From a bacterium (lineage in GTDB: Bacteria; Bacillota_A; Clostridia; Lachnospirales; Lachnospiraceae), in the NCBI GenBank assembly GCA_004562915.1, contig SFQZ01000045.1, positions 1 to 45,466 on the forward strand: a DNA stretch of 45,466 nt, read 5' to 3'. The notes beneath the pieces are model-generated. The model searched no databases and was not told the DNA's origin. It was given only the letters and a program-made list of their open reading frames with translations. How positions within the stretch are numbered: position 1 is the first letter of the stretch; each line of letters starts with the position of its first letter. Below are positions 1-9,236 of this stretch, one piece after another. The translations under genes were made by a program, and so were the position numbers.

Positions 1-1051
1 GTCGATTGCTAACTTTCAATGAACCACCATAATTCCCTTGATTTTTATCTTTTATGCCTTTCTCTGCAAATATACGCAAACCTTTTTTTGTACAATAAGA
101 AATAATTTTAGCCGGATTTTCTATTTTCAGTTCACCAACATATGGCTGATGAGACACTGTATACATAACATTTTCTGTTTTATTATTAAAATCGAAGAAT
201 TCACAGAGATTTTCCTTGCCTTCGATCCATTTAAGCAAAATCCGGCATCCCTGCTTCTGTTCCTGAAACAAGTTATCGTACATTTTCATTATTTCTTTAT
301 CTTTGATAATTACACCTTTATTCATGGAAGCATTCATATTGATCACATAATGATTTGTTAAGACCATACATGGCAGAAGTGAAGCAGAACTGAAATGTGA
401 TGCAACCTGATCATAATAATGATAAATCCTGTAATTCTCATTATTACTGAATATAATGACGGGTATAAGAAATTTCAGCATTCTGATATTATATAGCTCG
501 TCTTTTTGATATCCACCACCAGGTGGATGATCCAGGCATATGATATGATCAATCCTGAGATTTTTATTGTTTTTACAAATTTCCGGCAAAACACTTCGCA
601 ACACGGGCATGTCCGGCTGCATGATGATGCGTATAAAACCATTTTGATCCAAGGCCTCCTGTTCCATCACTGCTTTGATCAGATATTCCAAATCCATTCG
701 ATTATTCACGGTTTTTATATCCGATATCTCATGTTTGTGTGATGAACGGATTGATATTTTGGAACTGTTATTGAAGCTTTCCAGAAAATCAATCACTGCC
801 CGATTTCTTTCGTATACGGAATCACCCATTCTGGCTCTGATATATTCCGACCAGATTTCATCGTATTCATATGGAGGCAGATTCAAGGTGTCGATCAGTT
901 TCATCATCTTTCCCGCATCCGGAGATACTCGTAGCCCGCTTTTCATCAATGCAATATAACTGCGATTAAATCCGCTCATTCTTGCCAGCTGATTCTCCGT
1001 CATTCCGGAATTCATGATACATTGTCCCAGATGCTCTGAAAATTTTGACAT
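1..1051 (-). CDS. XRE-type helix-turn-helix regulator, 3' end cut by window edge
   Basis: An uninterrupted minus-strand frame of 350 codons runs from ATG at 1051 to the window edge without a stop. The start is preceded by AAGGGGAAC. Residues 1-60 read as a lambda-repressor-like helix-turn-helix, with a core such as MTENQLARMSGFNRSYIAL that fits the XRE family (inhibitor-like 'select, avoid, recognise' helices). The following 290 residues have no motif I recognise; they are rich in Ile, Asn and Tyr and could be a ligand- or partner-sensing region. The gene follows the ilvA terminator and has its own possible promoter, so it is probably transcribed alone. The function is inferred only from the DNA-binding domain, and the target is unknown. 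Confidence 0.8.
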   Translation of the reverse strand, partial: MSKFSEHLGQCIMNSGMTENQLARMSGFNRSYIALMKSGLRVSPDAGKMMKLIDTLNLPPYEYDEIWSEYIRARMGDSVYERNRAVIDFLESFNNSSKISIRSSHKHEISDIKTVNNRMDLEYLIKAVMEQEALDQNGFIRIIMQPDMPVLRSVLPEICKNNKNLRIDHIICLDHPPGGGYQKDELYNIRMLKFLIPVIIFSNNENYRIYHYYDQVASHFSSASLLPCMVLTNHYVINMNASMNKGVIIKDKEIMKMYDNLFQEQKQGCRILLKWIEGKENLCEFFDFNNKTENVMYTVSHQPYVGELKIENPAKIISYCTKKGLRIFAEKGIKDKNQGNYGGSLKVSNR

Positions 1052-1156
1052 ATACCGTTCCCCTTTTCTTTCATCATTCTAGACTAGTAATGAAATAGTT
1101 TCTATTATTTTAATTTATTTACTTTTTGGTGACAATACGTTACGCTAAATGTTACT

Positions 1157-1186
1157 ATTATATTCACTTAGTCACTTTTTTATGAA
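1157..1186 (-). promoter_or_regulatory. Possible sigma-A promoter of the XRE gene with GTTAC/GTGAC repeats
   Basis: On the minus strand a perfect TATAAT (1162-1157) has TTCATA 18 bases upstream (1186-1181), giving a leader of about 100 bases before the ATG at 1051. Around it are several GTTAC/GTAAC and GTGAC/GTCAC pentamers (about 1129-1175), which could be an operator for autoregulation. The -10 is strong and the -35 weak; the operator idea is inference. Confidence 0.4.
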
Positions 1187-1219
1187 CAAAAAAAAACATA
1201 ACCCTTTTGGGATTACGTC
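1187..1219 (-). terminator. Rho-independent terminator after ilvA
   Basis: Read on the minus strand, ACGTAATCCC, a loop of AAAA and GGGTTATGT form a hairpin with one G-T pair and one bulge, followed directly by a run of about nine T. It lies 49 bases after the ilvA stop and closes the plsX-to-ilvA operon. Confidence 0.8.
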
Positions 1220-1267
1220 TTTTTGTTTTGTGATGTAATGATAAGTTGCCCGACAAATAGGATGAGA

Positions 1268-2479
1268 CTACAGATTTGGACGAATCAGCTTCGGACGATA
1301 TCCCGCTTTTTCCAGTTCGCCTACAATCTGCTGCTTGTGTTCTGTTCCAAATGCCTCCATTGTAATCTTCAGCTCAACAGCCGCATTACGATTGGTGCTG
1401 TAGAACTGATTATGATCCAGTTTGATAATGTTACCCTGCTGTTCAGCGATCAGCTGGGATACTCGAGTCAGCTCACCAGGACGATCCGGAAGAAGTACAG
1501 AAATTGTAAAGATTCGATCTCTCTGAATCAGACCCAGCTGTACCACGGATGCCATGGTGATCACATCCATATTACCGCCGCTTAAGACAGATACGATCTT
1601 TTTATTTTTTACATTCAGATGTTTCAGAGCAGCTACTGTCAAAAGGCCGGAATTCTCCACAATCATTTTATGATTCTCTACCATATCCAGGAAGCACACG
1701 ATCAGCTCATCATCTTCAACTGTGATGATACCATCAATATTTTTCTGAAGATACGGGAAAATTTTTTCACCCGGAGTCTTAACTGCTGTACCATCTGCAA
1801 TCGTATTCACACCGGGAAGTGTTGTTACTTCTCCTTTATCCATAGATACCTGCAGACAATTGGCTCCGGCCGGTTCTACACCGATGACTTTAATGTTAGG
1901 ATTCAGCAGTTTTACCAGAGTGGATACACCGGTTGCCAGACCGCCGCCTCCTACCGGGACAAGAATATAGTCTACTAACGGCAATTCTTTTACAATTTCC
2001 ATGGCAATCGTTCCCTGGCCGGTTGCTACAGCCAGATCATCGAACGGATGAATAAATGTATATCCATTTTCCTCTGCCAGTTCATAAGCACGGGCACATG
2101 CTTCATCATATACATCTCCATAAAGCACAACCTCTGCACCATAACTCTTAGTTCTCTCCACCTTGATGAGCGGGGTGGTAGTTGGCATAACGATAACCGC
2201 CTTCACACCAAATGCTTTCGCAGCATAAGCCACACCCTGTGCATGATTACCTGCGGAAGCAGTGATCAGTCCTCTGGCTCTCTCTTCTTCTGTCAGTGTG
2301 CTGATTTTATAATAAGCACCGCGAAGCTTATATGCTCCGGTTCTCTGCATATTTTCCGGTTTAAAGTAAACCCTGTTTCCTGTCATATTGCTGAAATAGT
2401 CGCTATGAATCAGTTTTGTCTCCTGTGTTACCTGTTTTACAATTTCTGAAGCTTCTTCAAATTTCTCTAATGTTAGCAT
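1268..2479 (-). CDS. ilvA: Threonine ammonia-lyase (threonine deaminase) with C-terminal ACT domain
   Basis: A PLP enzyme that deaminates L-threonine to 2-oxobutanoate, the first step towards isoleucine or a catabolic route to propionate. The PLP lysine is expected in GAYKLRGA (about K51), and the glycine-rich phosphate loop is PVGGGGLATG near residue 178. Residues from about 325 form an ACT domain, where effector control would act. The 403-residue length fits the single-ACT form found in Clostridia. I chose ATG 2479 because GAGAGGG lies 6 bases upstream. An in-frame ATG at 2494 overlaps the ftsY stop as ATGA and would add 5 residues, but its spacing is poor. It is the last gene of the ftsY operon, an unusual partner. 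Whether the enzyme is biosynthetic or catabolic cannot be told from the sequence. Confidence 0.95.
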   Translation of the reverse strand: MLTLEKFEEASEIVKQVTQETKLIHSDYFSNMTGNRVYFKPENMQRTGAYKLRGAYYKISTLTEEERARGLITASAGNHAQGVAYAAKAFGVKAVIVMPTTTPLIKVERTKSYGAEVVLYGDVYDEACARAYELAEENGYTFIHPFDDLAVATGQGTIAMEIVKELPLVDYILVPVGGGGLATGVSTLVKLLNPNIKVIGVEPAGANCLQVSMDKGEVTTLPGVNTIADGTAVKTPGEKIFPYLQKNIDGIITVEDDELIVCFLDMVENHKMIVENSGLLTVAALKHLNVKNKKIVSVLSGGNMDVITMASVVQLGLIQRDRIFTISVLLPDRPGELTRVSQLIAEQQGNIIKLDHNQFYSTNRNAAVELKITMEAFGTEHKQQIVGELEKAGYRPKLIRPNL

Positions 2480-2490
2480 TTCTGTCCCTC

Positions 2491-3429
2491 TCATTCATCC
2501 TCTTTTACGTTAAATAATGCATTTACAAACTGATCTGCATTGAATTTTTGTAAATCATCTATCGTTTCACCAACTCCGATATATTTTACAGGAATATCCA
2601 GTTCTGACTGGATGGCAACGGCGATACCACCCTTTGCCGTTCCATCAAGCTTCGTCAGAATAATTCCGGTCACATTGGCAACTTCCTTAAACTGGCGCGC
2701 CTGTGCAAGGGCATTTTGTCCGGTAGTTCCATCAAGGACAACCAGAGTTTCCAGATAGGCTTCCGGGTATTCCCGTTCCAGGACACGATAAATCTTTCTC
2801 AGTTCTTCCATCAGATTCTTTTTATTATGGAGGCGTCCCGCTGTATCACACAAAAGTACGTCTGCATTTCTTGCTTTCGCTGCTGCCACGGCATCATATA
2901 CGACAGCAGCCGGATCAGCTCCCGACTGTCCGCCAATCAGGTCTACATTGGCTCTGTGTGCCCATTCACTCAGCTGTTCTCCTGCAGCTGCACGGAAAGT
3001 ATCCGCCGCAGCAACAATGACTTTCTTGCCCTGATCTTTTAATTTTCCTGCCAGTTTTCCTACCGATGTGGTCTTACCCACACCATTGACCCCGATCACC
3101 AGGACAACAGATTTTCTATTTTCAAATTCATAGGCTGTATCACCTACATCCATCTGTCTTTTGATCTCATCGATCAGAAGTTGTTTACACTCGGATGGCT
3201 CTTTAATCTTTTTCTCTGCAACTTCTTGTTTCAGATGTTCGATAATAGCAGTCGTTGTGTTGATTCCAATGTCTCCCATCACGAGAATTTCTTCAATTTC
3301 CTCGTAAAAATCTTCGTCAATACTGGAAAATCCACTGAAAATAGAGTCAATTCCAGCCACAATGTTATTTCGCGTTTTTGCAAGTCCATCTACAAGACGC
3401 CTGAAAAACCCTTTCTTTTCCTCTGACAT
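2491..3429 (-). CDS. ftsY: Signal recognition particle receptor FtsY
   Basis: SRP receptor GTPase that docks ribosome-nascent chain-SRP complexes at the membrane for co-translational insertion. An N-terminal helical NG-type bundle is followed by the G domain: G1 GVNGVGKT at about residues 113-120, DTAGR near 200 and TKLDGTAKG near 265. There is almost no acidic A domain, as is usual in Firmicutes, and 312 residues is a normal length. I chose ATG 3429, which has GAGGAG 5 bases upstream; a GTG at 3441 in the same frame would bury that ribosome site inside the gene. It lies 42 bases downstream of smc and touches ilvA, in the conserved rnc-smc-ftsY arrangement. Confidence 0.97.
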   Translation of the reverse strand: MSEEKKGFFRRLVDGLAKTRNNIVAGIDSIFSGFSSIDEDFYEEIEEILVMGDIGINTTTAIIEHLKQEVAEKKIKEPSECKQLLIDEIKRQMDVGDTAYEFENRKSVVLVIGVNGVGKTTSVGKLAGKLKDQGKKVIVAAADTFRAAAGEQLSEWAHRANVDLIGGQSGADPAAVVYDAVAAAKARNADVLLCDTAGRLHNKKNLMEELRKIYRVLEREYPEAYLETLVVLDGTTGQNALAQARQFKEVANVTGIILTKLDGTAKGGIAVAIQSELDIPVKYIGVGETIDDLQKFNADQFVNALFNVKEDE

Positions 3430-3471
3430 ATTACTCCTCACTTTCCTGTTACTCGGTCACACACTATCCTG

Positions 3472-6400
3472 TCATTCATCCAGCTGGTTTTCTATCAGAT
3501 TGACAGAAACCAGAGTAGATACACCTTTTTCCTGCATCGTGATACCGTACAGACGGTCGGCTGCATTCATGGTACCTCTTCTATGTGTTATAATAATAAA
3601 CTGTGTGTTTTTTGTCAACTTATGTAAATACTGGGCAAACCTGGTTACATTGGAATCATCCAGCGCTGCTTCAATCTCATCCAGTAAACAGAATGGAGAA
3701 GGCTTCAGATTTTGAATGGCAAATAAAAGTGCAATAGCCGTAAGTGCTTTTTCCCCACCGGAAAGCTGCATCATATTCTGTAGTTTTTTCCCCGGCGGCT
3801 GAGAAATGATTTTAATTCCTGCTTCCAGAATATCTTCATCCTCCATCAGTTCCAGTGTGCCTTTCCCTCCGCCAAACAGCTGCTTGAATGCTTTATCAAA
3901 CTCGATCCGGATCTGTTCAAACTTCTCCGTAAACTGTTTGCGCATACCCTCATCGAGCTCCGTAATGATTCCCTTTAGTGTCTCTGCCGCCTGCACAAGA
4001 TCGCTGTGCTGTGCGCTTAAAAACTCATGTCTCTGAGATACCTCTTTATATTCTTCAATTGCATTTACATTTACATTACCAAGTTTTCTGATGGAATCTT
4101 TCAGCTCTGCTATTTCTTTCCTGATCACCGAGCGATCCGGAATTTCTTCCATCTTATACTCTACAGCCTGACTGGGAGTTAGCTCATATTCTTCCCATAG
4201 ATAATTGATTTGACTTTCCTGACGCTCATCCAACTTTTCTATCTGACTGTTCAGACGGAAACACTCTTTATCCATCAGACTGATATGACTTGAGAGCTCA
4301 TCTCTTCGTTTAAAGAAACTTTTGTGCTGAGTATTCAGCTCTTCTTTTTTCTTCAGATATTCTTCTATCTCTTTCTCTTTATCAATCTGCGCTTTACCGG
4401 CTGCTTCAATAGTCTTTTGAATCTCCAGAATATTTGCTTCTTTTTTCTCCATATCCTGGCTGCTTTCTTTCATAGAAATCCGGATATGATCCCGTTCTTC
4501 TTTCAGACCTTTTTCTTCCTGTAGGATTCGTTCAATGTTTTCCTGTGAGAAACTGCGCTTCTGTTCCAAAGCGGTATATTCTACCTGGGACTCATTCAGT
4601 TCTTTCGCATATTGGGTCTCTTGCTTTTGATACTCATCCAGCTCTGCCTGTTTTTCACTGACCAGATCCTCCTGCTCTTTTTCTTTCGCACTGGAAAGTT
4701 CCATCTCTGCCTGAATAAGGGAACTATTCTCCTTTATTTCCCGAATCTGTCCTTCAATCTCTCTTCCTTCAGACTTAAGCTGTCCATAACCTCCCCGGAT
4801 TTCCCGAATTCTGGATTCCGCCTGTGTTATATTCATTTTTTCCGTATTTTGGGAAAGCTGTAATTTCTGAAGCTGTTCTGTCAGATCAGACAGATGATCT
4901 CTGCGATCATTTCTGTCATCTCTGTTTTTGGCAATGGATGCCTGCATTTTCTGCATATCTCTTTTCAGTGCCTCAACGCTTTGCTCCAATTCTTCAATCT
5001 CTCGTTTTCTTCCCAACAAATTACTGCTGTTTTTAAAAGCACCTCCGGTCATGGACCCACCCGGACTTAATGACTCTCCTTCCAGCGTGACAATTCTCAG
5101 TGAATGGGAATACTTTCTCCCGATTGCAATGGCATGGTCAATGGTATCCACTACCAGTGTTCTTCCAAGAAGCTGTGACAAAAGCGTGTGATATGCAGCG
5201 TCCGCTTCCACTAAGGTATCAGCGGTTCCTACAACTCCCTGTTCTTTCAAAGCCGCCATATTCGTAAAACTGCTTTTTCTCATGTTCGTTAATGGCAAAA
5301 AGGTGGCACGTCCATAACGATTTCTTTTCAAAAATTCGATCAGATATTTTGCCGTCTGATCATTATCCGTCACAATATTCTGTATGCTTCCGCCAAGAGC
5401 AGTCTCAATGGCAACCTCATATTTCTTCTTCACTTTAATCAGATCTGCCACTACTCCGTGTATTCCCGGATGATGTGCTTTCTGCTCCATCACTTTTCGG
5501 ATACTGTTGCCGTATCCTTCGTAACGCTCTGACATATTACGCAGAGATTCCAGGCGGGATGCTTCTCTGTGATAAGATGTCTGTGCGATTTCCAGCTGTT
5601 TGTTCTGCTCATCCATCAACTTTCTTATAGATGCAACTTCTCGCTCAGTTTTACGATAATCCCGATTCAGTTCATCCATCCTGTCACTGATTTCCTGATA
5701 TTTTTTCTGATGTGCCTTGATAATCTCTGCCTGTTCGGATTCTTCGCTTTTTAATTTCAAAATTCTCTGACTTAATGCCGCTTTTCGAATTCCAATCTGT
5801 TCCAACATGGCATCGTATCTTTGCATTTTTCCCTTCGTTGATGCCCGTTGATTTAGAATCTCAATAATTTCATTTTTACTTTCTTCAATTTCGCCGCTGC
5901 AAATCCCAATGTCTGAACGCAGCTTATTCAGTTTATCCTGTTGTCCTTTTTTCTTCTCTGATATTTCTTTGATTTCTAATTCCAGCTGCTCTTTTTCCGC
6001 AAGATGACCTTTTGCCTCTTCCGTGCGGCGAGATAATTCCTGCTCAATAAATGAAATCCGCTCCTGATAATGTTTGTCATTCTGATGTGCTGCACGAATC
6101 TGCTCTTTTAAGATTTGAATATCACTTTCCAGCTGCTGTTTCCTCAAAGCATTCTGACCGGACTGATCCCTTGCCTGTTGAATCTTTACATCCAGTTCCT
6201 CCAGCTCTTTTTCCAGTTCTTCATACTCTGTTTTTGTCTGCTCAAAAACGCTCTGGGTCTGGTTCAATTCCTCCTGTGCAGCCTGATATTTTTCCTCCAC
6301 TTCTTTCATCTGTTGGCGGATATAAGATGTCTCCACCAGAAACATATTCACATCCAGCTGTTTTAATTCTTCTTTCTTTTTCAGATATATTCTGGCCGTC

Positions 6401-7029
6401 TCTGACTGCTTTTCCAGGGGGCCCAGCTGGCGTGTCAGTTCAGACAGAATATCTGTCACACGAACCAGATTCTGCTGTTCTTCCTCCAGTTTTTTAAGAG
6501 CAGTATTCTTCCTTCTCTTAAATTTCACGATTCCGGCGGCCTCATCAAAAAGTTCTCTTCTTTCTTCCGGTTTTCCACTGAGGATTTTGTCAATCTGTCC
6601 CTGACCAATAATCGAGTATCCTTCTTTTCCAATACCCGTATCATAAAAAAGTTCATTGATATCTTTCAGACGACAATTGACACCATTTAAGAGATATTCA
6701 CTCTCGCCTGATCGGTAAAGACGGCGGGTGACTGTCACTTCCTCATACTCAATATCAAGCTTATGGTCGGAATTATCCAACGTAATGGCAACAGACGCAA
6801 AACCCAATGGTTTTCTGGTTTCTGTTCCGGAAAAAATAACATCCTGCATATTGCCCCCACGGAGCTGTTTTGCACTCTGCTCACCCAGTACCCATCGAAC
6901 CGCATCACCTACATTACTCTTTCCGCTGCCATTTGGTCCGACAATTCCGGTAATACCGTTATGAAATTCAAATACGATTTTATTGGCAAAGGATTTGAAT
7001 CCCTGTACTTCTATACTTTTTAGATACAT
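3472..7029 (-). CDS. smc: Chromosome segregation protein SMC
   Basis: ATPase of the bacterial condensin SMC-ScpAB, which extrudes DNA loops and helps separate sister origins. The Walker A GPNGSGKSNV is at residues 31-40, followed by a long coiled coil, a hinge (about residues 510-650, glycine-rich with GGSMTGGAFK at its end), the returning coiled coil, the ABC signature LSGGEKALTA at about 1089-1098 and Walker B CLLDE at about 1114-1118. The full length of 1185 residues is typical. The start ATG 7029 is preceded by AGGTGA, and the N-terminus MYLKSIEVQGFKSF is the family standard. It lies 28 bases after rnc and is co-transcribed with ftsY. scpA and scpB are not in the window. Confidence 0.98.
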   Translation of the reverse strand: MYLKSIEVQGFKSFANKIVFEFHNGITGIVGPNGSGKSNVGDAVRWVLGEQSAKQLRGGNMQDVIFSGTETRKPLGFASVAITLDNSDHKLDIEYEEVTVTRRLYRSGESEYLLNGVNCRLKDINELFYDTGIGKEGYSIIGQGQIDKILSGKPEERRELFDEAAGIVKFKRRKNTALKKLEEEQQNLVRVTDILSELTRQLGPLEKQSETARIYLKKKEELKQLDVNMFLVETSYIRQQMKEVEEKYQAAQEELNQTQSVFEQTKTEYEELEKELEELDVKIQQARDQSGQNALRKQQLESDIQILKEQIRAAHQNDKHYQERISFIEQELSRRTEEAKGHLAEKEQLELEIKEISEKKKGQQDKLNKLRSDIGICSGEIEESKNEIIEILNQRASTKGKMQRYDAMLEQIGIRKAALSQRILKLKSEESEQAEIIKAHQKKYQEISDRMDELNRDYRKTEREVASIRKLMDEQNKQLEIAQTSYHREASRLESLRNMSERYEGYGNSIRKVMEQKAHHPGIHGVVADLIKVKKKYEVAIETALGGSIQNIVTDNDQTAKYLIEFLKRNRYGRATFLPLTNMRKSSFTNMAALKEQGVVGTADTLVEADAAYHTLLSQLLGRTLVVDTIDHAIAIGRKYSHSLRIVTLEGESLSPGGSMTGGAFKNSSNLLGRKREIEELEQSVEALKRDMQKMQASIAKNRDDRNDRRDHLSDLTEQLQKLQLSQNTEKMNITQAESRIREIRGGYGQLKSEGREIEGQIREIKENSSLIQAEMELSSAKEKEQEDLVSEKQAELDEYQKQETQYAKELNESQVEYTALEQKRSFSQENIERILQEEKGLKEERDHIRISMKESSQDMEKKEANILEIQKTIEAAGKAQIDKEKEIEEYLKKKEELNTQHKSFFKRRDELSSHISLMDKECFRLNSQIEKLDERQESQINYLWEEYELTPSQAVEYKMEEIPDRSVIRKEIAELKDSIRKLGNVNVNAIEEYKEVSQRHEFLSAQHSDLVQAAETLKGIITELDEGMRKQFTEKFEQIRIEFDKAFKQLFGGGKGTLELMEDEDILEAGIKIISQPPGKKLQNMMQLSGGEKALTAIALLFAIQNLKPSPFCLLDEIEAALDDSNVTRFAQYLHKLTKNTQFIIITHRRGTMNAADRLYGITMQEKGVSTLVSVNLIENQLDE

Positions 7030-7057
7030 ATGTCACCTGCTCAGTCAAAATTCTATC

Positions 7058-7750
7058 TCATTTATCATTTTTTTTCAGTTTGCAGATTGCCTGATATGCA
7101 GCCATTTGCTCTGCTGCTTTTTTCGTTCTTCCACTTCCTGTTCCCATGAACTTTTCTCCGATCCAAACCTCCGCAGAAAATATCTTGTCATGATCCGGAC
7201 CTTCTTCCCCCACCATATGATAAGAAATTTCGCCCGGAATATTCCCCTGCACCATTTCCTGAAAGATAGTCTTGCTATCGAAAAAGAGCTTTTTGTGTTC
7301 GATATCATTCAGTACAAACCTGAGAATAAACTCTTTTGCATTAGCAAATCCACCATCCAGATAGATCGCTCCGATCACAGCTTCCATAGCATCGGAAGTG
7401 ACAGAATCTCTGTGACGGCCGCCGGTCATTTCCTCACCTTTTCCCAGACTCAGATACTCTCCAAGCCCCAGTTCTCTTGCACATAATGCCAAAGTAGGTT
7501 CACATACGAGACTTGCCCGAAGACGAGTCAATTCCCCCTCCGGCATCTGAGGATAATTTTGGAATAAATGCTCACTGCTCACCAGCTCCAATACAGCATC
7601 GCCTAAAAACTCAAGCCTTTCGTTGCAGTCAAGACGATTCATCCTGTGTTCATTGACATAGGAACTATGTCTGAGAGCTGTTTCCAGCAGTTCCTTATTC
7701 TGAAACTGATACTTTATCCTGTTTTCCAGTTTCTGTATCTTATTCAACAT
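7058..7750 (-). CDS. rnc: Ribonuclease III
   Basis: Double-strand-specific endoribonuclease for rRNA maturation and decay of structured RNAs. The RNase III signature NERLEFLGDAVL is at about residues 43-54, carrying the metal-binding acidic residues. A C-terminal double-stranded-RNA-binding domain includes the GSGRTKKAAEQMAA stretch. The length of 230 residues is normal. I chose ATG 7750, which has AGGTG 6 bases upstream; GTG 7759 in the same frame overlaps that site. It sits between acpP and smc, the standard Firmicutes order, and shares their promoter upstream of plsX. Confidence 0.97.
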   Translation of the reverse strand: MLNKIQKLENRIKYQFQNKELLETALRHSSYVNEHRMNRLDCNERLEFLGDAVLELVSSEHLFQNYPQMPEGELTRLRASLVCEPTLALCARELGLGEYLSLGKGEEMTGGRHRDSVTSDAMEAVIGAIYLDGGFANAKEFILRFVLNDIEHKKLFFDSKTIFQEMVQGNIPGEISYHMVGEEGPDHDKIFSAEVWIGEKFMGTGSGRTKKAAEQMAAYQAICKLKKNDK

Positions 7751-7774
7751 TCTTTTCACCTGTTAACTTTCTAA

Positions 7775-7811
7775 GAGGATGCTGCGGATCAAAACTTCTC
7801 ACAACATCCTC
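7775..7811 (-). other. Intercistronic stem between acpP and rnc
   Basis: GAGGATG and CATCCTC are perfect 7-base complements separated by 23 bases, in the gap between the acpP stop and the rnc start. There is no T run, so it is not a standard terminator. It could stabilise the abundant acpP message or be an RNase III target; both ideas are inference. Confidence 0.3.
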
Positions 7812-7819
7812 ATTTATTT

Positions 7820-8050
7820 TTATTCAATCGCTTTTTTAATGGCTTCCACCGCATCTCCCACAGAAACAATTTTTTCCGCTTCTTCCTGGTCAATTTCAAT
7901 ATCAAAAGCTTCTTCAACTCCCATAAGGATCTGAAATACATCCAGGGAATCCGCTCCCAGATCATCTGTGAATGTGGTATTCATGGTTACTTCAGATGTA
8001 TCTACATTCAGCACATCTGCTATAATATTCTGTAATTTTTCCAGTTCCAT
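7820..8050 (-). CDS. acpP: Acyl carrier protein
   Basis: Small acidic carrier for fatty-acid intermediates. The phosphopantetheine attachment motif GADSLD places the modified serine at residue 35, and the protein has the expected 76 residues with four predicted helices. The start ATG 8050 lies only 4 bases after the plsX stop, with GGAGGGATAATCGA as the ribosome site. Being next to plsX, which consumes acyl-ACP, marks it as the housekeeping ACP for type II fatty-acid synthesis and not a polyketide carrier. Confidence 0.97.
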   Translation of the reverse strand: MELEKLQNIIADVLNVDTSEVTMNTTFTDDLGADSLDVFQILMGVEEAFDIEIDQEEAEKIVSVGDAVEAIKKAIE

Positions 8051-8054
8051 TCGA

Positions 8055-9074
8055 TTATCCCTCCTTTTTCTCTGTTGTAATGTGTTCCTTTATTTTTCCG
8101 CAGATATCTTCCTGCGCAAAAGTAATACACTGAAAAATGGAGTTTCTGATCTCATTTGCTTTGGAATTTCCATGGCTTTTTACTACCAGACCTTTCAATC
8201 CTAAAAGAGGTGCACCACCGTACTCACTGGCATTAAAAGTTTTCATTGTCTCTTTCAGCGCCGGTTTTACAAGAAGTGCGCCGATTTTACTTCTTAACGA
8301 ACTCATCATTCCGTCTTTGATTTTTTTGATCAGTGTACCTCCCACACCTTCATAAAGCTTCAGGATCACATTTCCCACAAAAGCCTCACATACTACAACA
8401 TCGCATACCCCCTTTGGAATATCTCTCGCTTCTACATTGCCGATAAAATTGATATCTTTACACTCTTTCAGCAGCGGGAAAGTTTCTTTCACCAGGGCGT
8501 TTCCTTTTTCTTCTTCCGCACCGATATTCACCAGACCAACCCGGGGATTCTTTATCCCCATCACATTCTCCATATAGATGGATCCCATTCTGGCAAACTG
8601 CACCAAATGAGAAGATCTTGCATCTACATTCGCTCCACAATCAATCAACAAAGAAAAGCCGTTCTCTGTCGGAATAAGCGGTGCTAAGGGTGCCCGTTCC
8701 ACACCTTTGATTTTTCCGACCAGAACCTGTCCTCCTACCAAAACCGCACCCGTGCTGCCGCAGGATACAAAAGCAGAGGCTTCTCCCTGTCGCACAAGAC
8801 GAAGAGCCACAACCAAAGAGGAATCTTTCTTTTTCTGAATTGCATTGACCGGCGGTTCTCCCGTCTCAATCACCTGAGAAGCCGGTACAACCTGAACTCT
8901 TTCCTTCGGATAAGTATACTTTTCAAGTTCCTTCTGAACAGCCTCCTCCTGACCGACAAGATATACAAAAAGTTCTTCTTTTGCATGGACTGCCTCGATT
9001 GCACCTTTTACAGGCTCCAATGGTGCATAATCGCCGCCCATTGCATCAACAGCCACTTTTATCAAATCTTTCAT
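8055..9074 (-). CDS. plsX: Phosphate acyltransferase PlsX
   Basis: Converts acyl-ACP and phosphate to acyl-phosphate, the donor for PlsY in glycerophospholipid synthesis; a peripheral membrane enzyme. The N-terminus VAVDAMGGDYAP, the internal FVSCGSTGAVLVGG and the ending that includes GGAPLLGLKG are all family hallmarks. The 339-residue length is normal. The ribosome site AAGGATGG precedes ATG 9074. It is the first gene of the six-gene operon and has its own promoter. No rpmF or fapR precedes it, unlike in many Firmicutes. Confidence 0.97.
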   Translation of the reverse strand: MKDLIKVAVDAMGGDYAPLEPVKGAIEAVHAKEELFVYLVGQEEAVQKELEKYTYPKERVQVVPASQVIETGEPPVNAIQKKKDSSLVVALRLVRQGEASAFVSCGSTGAVLVGGQVLVGKIKGVERAPLAPLIPTENGFSLLIDCGANVDARSSHLVQFARMGSIYMENVMGIKNPRVGLVNIGAEEEKGNALVKETFPLLKECKDINFIGNVEARDIPKGVCDVVVCEAFVGNVILKLYEGVGGTLIKKIKDGMMSSLRSKIGALLVKPALKETMKTFNASEYGGAPLLGLKGLVVKSHGNSKANEIRNSIFQCITFAQEDICGKIKEHITTEKKEG

Positions 9075-9117
9075 TCTTTTTCCATCCTTTCCCGGAATCT
9101 AAAATATCACTAAAGTC

Positions 9118-9146
9118 ATAATACTAAACATCACTGCAAATTGCAA
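9118..9146 (-). promoter_or_regulatory. Sigma-A promoter of the plsX operon
   Basis: On the minus strand TTGCAA (9146-9141), a 17-base spacer and TATTAT (9123-9118) stand 45-75 bases upstream of the plsX start. Five of six -10 bases and four of six -35 bases match consensus. It sits just after the terminator of the preceding gene, as expected for an operon start. Confidence 0.65.
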
Positions 9147-9194
9147 GCAAAGTTCATTTTCATGATTTTATCCATGGTTAACTGGTTTCATCAT

Positions 9195-9236
9195 AAAAAA
9201 TGTGGAAAGAATCGCTTCTCCCCACATTCCTTTTTT
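9195..9236. terminator. Bidirectional terminator hairpin after the lipoprotein gene
   Basis: AATGTGG and CCACATT enclose further pairing (GAGAA with TTCTT). On the minus strand the stem is followed by six T, and on the plus strand by TTCCTTTTTT. It overlaps the last bases of the lipoprotein stop codon and isolates that gene from plsX. Confidence 0.85.

Noticed and set aside
6051..6497. 148-residue plus-strand frame opposite smc
   Set aside because: Shadow of the smc coiled-coil codons; Pro/Ser-rich, with no ribosome site.
9118..9135. FapR-type operator in the plsX promoter
   Set aside because: TTAGTATTATGACTTTAG loosely resembles a FapR site, but the inverted symmetry is poor and no fapR gene is next to plsX.
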